From Betaproteobacteria bacterium (lineage in GTDB: Bacteria; Pseudomonadota; Gammaproteobacteria; Burkholderiales; CAIKXV01), in the NCBI GenBank assembly GCA_947458265.1, contig CANGYF010000003.1, positions 264,431 to 328,430 of the forward strand: DNA of 64,000 bases. Reading direction: 5' to 3'. The position numbers and the translations under genes are program-made. The notes under the pieces were generated by a model. The model was not told the DNA's origin. It saw nothing but the letters and a program-made list of their open reading frames with translations, and searched no databases. The number at the start of each line of letters is the position of its first letter. The first letter of the stretch is position 1. Below, piece after piece: positions 60,937 through 64,000 of this stretch.

Positions 60937-62352
60937 ATGCATTCGATGCAGGCGCGCGTCCTCTGGTCGTCGTTCGCGCTGGTGTCGCTGACTGCGCTGA
61001 TCCTCGGCGTGGTCACCTATTTCAGCGTGCTGCGTGAGAGCGAGGCACTGTTCGACTACCAGCTCAAGCAGATGGCGCTGTCGTTGCGCGACCAGAGCGT
61101 CGCCGCACCGGTCGAGCCGGCGTTGCCGGCGCCTGAGCCGACCGATTTCGTGGTCAATGTCTGGAACAGCGATGGCCAGGCGGTGTACCGCTCGCGCTAC
61201 GTGCCCGGCATGCCCAGCACGGTTTCGCTCGGCTACGCGACGGTGCAGATTGCCGGTGACCCGTGGCGGATATTCAGCCTGGGCTTCGGGAACCGGGTGA
61301 TACGCGTGGCCCAGCCGATGGCGGTGCGGCGGCAACTGGCGGCCGAAGCGGCGCTGCGCAGCGTGATGCCACTGATGGCGCTGGCGCCACTGCTGGCGCT
61401 GGCGGTGTGGTGGCTGGTCGGCTTTTCGCTGGGGCCGCTGCGCCGGGTCGCCAACGAGGTGAAGGGGTTGCAGGCACAGGCACTATCGCCGATCGATGCC
61501 CGTGGCCTGCCGAGCGAGATCGAGCCGCTGGTGGGCTCGCTCAACGCGCTGCTTGGCCGGCTGCGCGGAGCGTTCGACAAGCAGCAGGCGTTCGTCGCCG
61601 ACGCGGCGCACGAGCTGCGCTCACCGCTCACCGCACTCAAGATCCAGCTCGAGGTACTGCGTCGCGCCGTCGAGCCCGAGGCACGGCTCGAGGCGACCGA
61701 CCGGCTGGCGGCCGGCATCGAACGTGCGCGGCATCTGGTCGAGCAGCTGCTGACCCTGGCGCGCAGCGAGCCGCGCGAAGGATCCACCGGCGCGCGCGAG
61801 GCGGCGCCGCCACCGATACGGATCGACCTGGCCGAGGCCGCGCGCAGTGCGATCGTCGACACGGTCGCGCTGGCTGCCGGGCGCGGCATCGAGCTGTCGC
61901 TGGAGCGCGGGCCCGAACTGCCGGCCGATGCGCTGGCGGGCGAGGGGCCCGGCAGCGACGCCAGCCCGGTGCCTGCGTCGCGCAACCGGCAGCCGGTGTT
62001 CACCGATTCCCCCGATCCGCAATCGCTGCCCGCGCTGGTGCGCAACCTGGTCGACAACGCCGTGCGCTATGGCCGCGATGGCGGGCGGGTGGTGGTGCGC
62101 GTGCAGGACAGTGAGAGCGGGGCGATGCTTACGGTGGACGATGATGGACAGGGCATCCCGGTCGAAGAGCGCGAGCGCGTGTTCGATCGTTTCTACCGGC
62201 GCCATCCGGGCGAGACCACCGGCAGCGGCCTCGGACTCGCGATCGTGCGCGCGATCGCCGAGCGCCACCAGGCGCAGGTCACCCTCGGCGACGCGCCGAT
62301 CGGCGGCCTGCGCGTGCAGGTGCAGTTCCCCAGGATGGGCGAGCCTGCTTGA
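60937..62352 (+). CDS. Sensor histidine kinase (QseC-like)
   Basis: A 471-residue membrane sensor: TM1 about residues 8-30, a periplasmic domain (31-143), TM2 about 144-164, a HAMP-like linker, the DHp helix with phospho-His225 in VADAAHELRSPLTALK, and an ATPase domain with NLVDNAVRYGRDGGRVVVRV, DDDGQGIPVEER and GSGLGLAIVRAIA. The gene follows the regulator by 12 bases and starts with its own ATG; the pair is a QseBC-like two-component system with unknown signal. An insertion of about 25 residues (GEGPGSDASPVPASRNRQPV) enlarges the ATPase domain. Confidence 0.92.
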   Translation: MHSMQARVLWSSFALVSLTALILGVVTYFSVLRESEALFDYQLKQMALSLRDQSVAAPVEPALPAPEPTDFVVNVWNSDGQAVYRSRYVPGMPSTVSLGYATVQIAGDPWRIFSLGFGNRVIRVAQPMAVRRQLAAEAALRSVMPLMALAPLLALAVWWLVGFSLGPLRRVANEVKGLQAQALSPIDARGLPSEIEPLVGSLNALLGRLRGAFDKQQAFVADAAHELRSPLTALKIQLEVLRRAVEPEARLEATDRLAAGIERARHLVEQLLTLARSEPREGSTGAREAAPPPIRIDLAEAARSAIVDTVALAAGRGIELSLERGPELPADALAGEGPGSDASPVPASRNRQPVFTDSPDPQSLPALVRNLVDNAVRYGRDGGRVVVRVQDSESGAMLTVDDDGQGIPVEERERVFDRFYRRHPGETTGSGLGLAIVRAIAERHQAQVTLGDAPIGGLRVQVQFPRMGEPA

Positions 62353-62413
62353 CCCGCCGCTGGCGGCAGGCGTGCAATCTTTCGTGATCGGGAAGCCCGG
62401 GTTGCTGGCCGGG

Positions 62414-64000
62414 TCAGGCCTGGGCGATCCGGGTGAGGCTTTCCTGGCGGGCCATCCAGTCGGTCTCGGCGGCCTCGAGCCGTGCGCCGACCTCTGCACT
62501 GCGCGCCAGCGCGGCGGACAACTCGGCGGCCCGTGGCGGCAGGTACAGGTCGGGATCGCCCAATTGCGCGTCCAGCCGTGCCTTCTCGGCGGTCAGGCGT
62601 TCGATCTCCTGCTCGAGCTTCGCGATCTCGCGCTCGATCGGCTTGCGCTGCCCGGCGGCATCGGATTTCTGGCGCTGCCCGCCCTTCGGCTGGGCCTCGT
62701 CGGACTTCGCCGGTCGGGGCTTCGGGATTTCCGCCGGCGCTGCGGCGACGGGCATCGCCACCTTCGGCGCGGGCTGGGCGGCACCCTTCGCGGCCTGGCG
62801 CGCCGCCGCCCGGGTGCGCTGTTCGAGCCACTGGCGGTAGTCGTCCAGGTCGCCGTTGAACGGCTCGACCTTGCCGTCGGCGACCAGGATGAACTCGTCG
62901 GCGGTCGAGCGCAGCAGGTGGCGGTCGTGCGACACGAGGATCAGCGTGCCATCGAACTGCGCCAGCGCCATGGTCAGCGACTCGCGCATCTCGAGGTCGA
63001 GGTGGTTGGTCGGCTCATCGAGCAACAGCAGGTTGGGCCGGCGGAACACGATCATCGCCAGTGCCAGGCGAGCCTTCTCGCCGCCGGAGAACGGCGCGAT
63101 CTTCGACACCGCCATGTCGCCGCCGAAGTCGAAGCGGCCGAGGAAGGCGCGCAGTTCACCCTCTTTCGCGCGGGAATTGATCTCGCGCGCGAGCCGCGTG
63201 ATGTGGCCGATCGGCGTGTCGTCGGGCCGCAACCGTTCGATCTCGTGCTGGGCGAAGTAGCCGATCGCGAGGTTGCGGCCCAGTGTAAGGTCGCCGCCCA
63301 GCGGCGCCAGCTCGCCGGCGAGGGTGCGCACCAGGGTCGTCTTGCCCTGGCCGTTGGCGCCCAGCACGCCGATGCGCTGCCCCGGGATCAGGGTGAGGCT
63401 CACGTTGCCCAGGATCACCTTCGGCTTGCCGGTGTCCGTGCCGGGTCTCGGACTTGCATCGCTGCCGCTGGCGGGGTAGCCGCAGGCGACATGGTCCATG
63501 TGGATCATCGGGTTCGGGCTCTGTCCGGCATCGTAGAACTCGAACTGGACCGGGCTGGAGGCATGGGCTGGTGCGACCAGCGTCATCCGCTCCAGCGCCT
63601 TCACCCGGCTCTGCGCCTGGCGTGCCTTGCTCGCCTTGGCCTTGAAGCGCGCGATGAACGATTCCAGGTGTGCGATATGCGCCTGCTGCTTGACGAACGC
63701 CGACTGCTGCACGGCCAGCTGTATCGCGCGCTCCTTCTCGAAGGTCGAGTAGTTGCCGCCGTAGCGCTTGAGCGTCCCGCCATCGAGGTGCAGGGTGACG
63801 TTGATCGCCGAGTCGAGGAAGTCGCGGTCGTGCGAGATGATCACGAGCGTGCCGGGGTAGCGCTCGAGCCATTCCTCGAGCCAGACGATCGCGTCGAGGT
63901 CGAGGTGGTTGGTCGGTTCGTCCAGCAGCATCAGGTCGGACGGGGACATCAGCGTCTGCGCCAGCGCCAGGCGCATCTTCCAGCCGCCGGAGAAGCTCGA
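62414..64000 (-). CDS. ABC-F family ATPase (YheS/Uup-like), N-terminus beyond window
   Basis: The visible 528 residues hold the end of the first ATPase (FSGGWKMRLALAQTLM, LLLDEPTNHLDLDAIVWLEE), the ABC-F linker (QQAHIAHLESFIARFKAKAS), the full second ATPase (VLGANGQGKTTLVRTLAG, FSGGEKARLALAMIVF, LLLDEPTNHLDLEMRE) and a charged coiled-coil C-terminal domain. ABC-F proteins act on the ribosome rather than in transport. The layout fits the YheS branch, but Uup is also possible. The first signature half is cut at the window edge. Confidence 0.92.
   Translation of the reverse strand, partial: SSFSGGWKMRLALAQTLMSPSDLMLLDEPTNHLDLDAIVWLEEWLERYPGTLVIISHDRDFLDSAINVTLHLDGGTLKRYGGNYSTFEKERAIQLAVQQSAFVKQQAHIAHLESFIARFKAKASKARQAQSRVKALERMTLVAPAHASSPVQFEFYDAGQSPNPMIHMDHVACGYPASGSDASPRPGTDTGKPKVILGNVSLTLIPGQRIGVLGANGQGKTTLVRTLAGELAPLGGDLTLGRNLAIGYFAQHEIERLRPDDTPIGHITRLAREINSRAKEGELRAFLGRFDFGGDMAVSKIAPFSGGEKARLALAMIVFRRPNLLLLDEPTNHLDLEMRESLTMALAQFDGTLILVSHDRHLLRSTADEFILVADGKVEPFNGDLDDYRQWLEQRTRAAARQAAKGAAQPAPKVAMPVAAAPAEIPKPRPAKSDEAQPKGGQRQKSDAAGQRKPIEREIAKLEQEIERLTAEKARLDAQLGDPDLYLPPRAAELSAALARSAEVGARLEAAETDWMARQESLTRIAQA

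Overview
The window is a 64 kb piece of a GC-rich bacterial chromosome, most likely from a betaproteobacterium of the order Burkholderiales. Pointers to this are five solute receptors of the Bug/TctC family without a TctAB permease beside them, a CoA/aromatic-type catabolic gene set with an IclR regulator, PEP-CTERM proteins with the VPLPA/LPVPG type of sorting signal, REP-like GGGTCAGA palindromes, and very tight gene packing. Genus and species cannot be read from the sequence alone.

Layout. 1-2160 is a minus-strand operon (alcohol dehydrogenase, substrate-binding protein, enoyl-CoA hydratase running off the edge). 2246-4524 is a small degraded region: tRNA-Phe, a DUF4143-type ATPase headed by a 45-bp palindrome, an intact FitA-like antitoxin with a gutted FitB-like toxin, and a wrecked PEP-CTERM gene. 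4585-9486 holds acyl-CoA ligases and small enzymes. 9621-12675 holds a leuC/leuD-like pair with a D-2-hydroxyacid dehydrogenase, followed by an intact PEP-CTERM protein. 13362-31735 is metabolic accessory DNA: Bug receptors, hydrolases, a TauD-type dioxygenase, a crotonase, an aldo-keto reductase, a fumarylacetoacetate-hydrolase-family enzyme, tRNA-Arg, a two-subunit CoA-transferase-like enzyme, IclR and a flavin monooxygenase. 31942-34984 has apaH, a glycine-zipper lipoprotein, a PfkB kinase and a Pro/Ala-tailed protein. 35039-46029 is a DNA-repair block: the ligase-associated exonuclease, ATP-dependent ligase, DEXH helicase and PdeM phosphoesterase with a DUF429 protein inside the operon, meeting head-on a photolyase operon (two photolyase-family proteins, an odd SDR, and DUF2256). 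46190-64000 is mostly housekeeping: cupin, ppx/gppA, phoU, rpiA, ilvA, soluble lytic transglycosylase, NDUFA9-like protein, GST, cca, rhlE-like helicase, a kinase fused to a cyclic-nucleotide domain, a QseBC-like two-component system, and an ABC-F ATPase cut by the edge.

Most notable observation: the CoA-transferase alpha subunit (25480-26346) is interrupted by one in-frame TGA at codon 103. The reading frame and family similarity continue without a shift on both sides. Right after the TGA lies a stretch of codons that are rare in this genome, and it can fold into a hairpin whose loop begins with GG at a distance expected for a bacterial SECIS element. Its partner subunit lacks the usual catalytic glutamate segment. 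This is a candidate undescribed selenoprotein enzyme. A simple nonsense mutation or sequencing error is the main alternative and cannot be excluded from this window, because selA/selB/selC are not in it.
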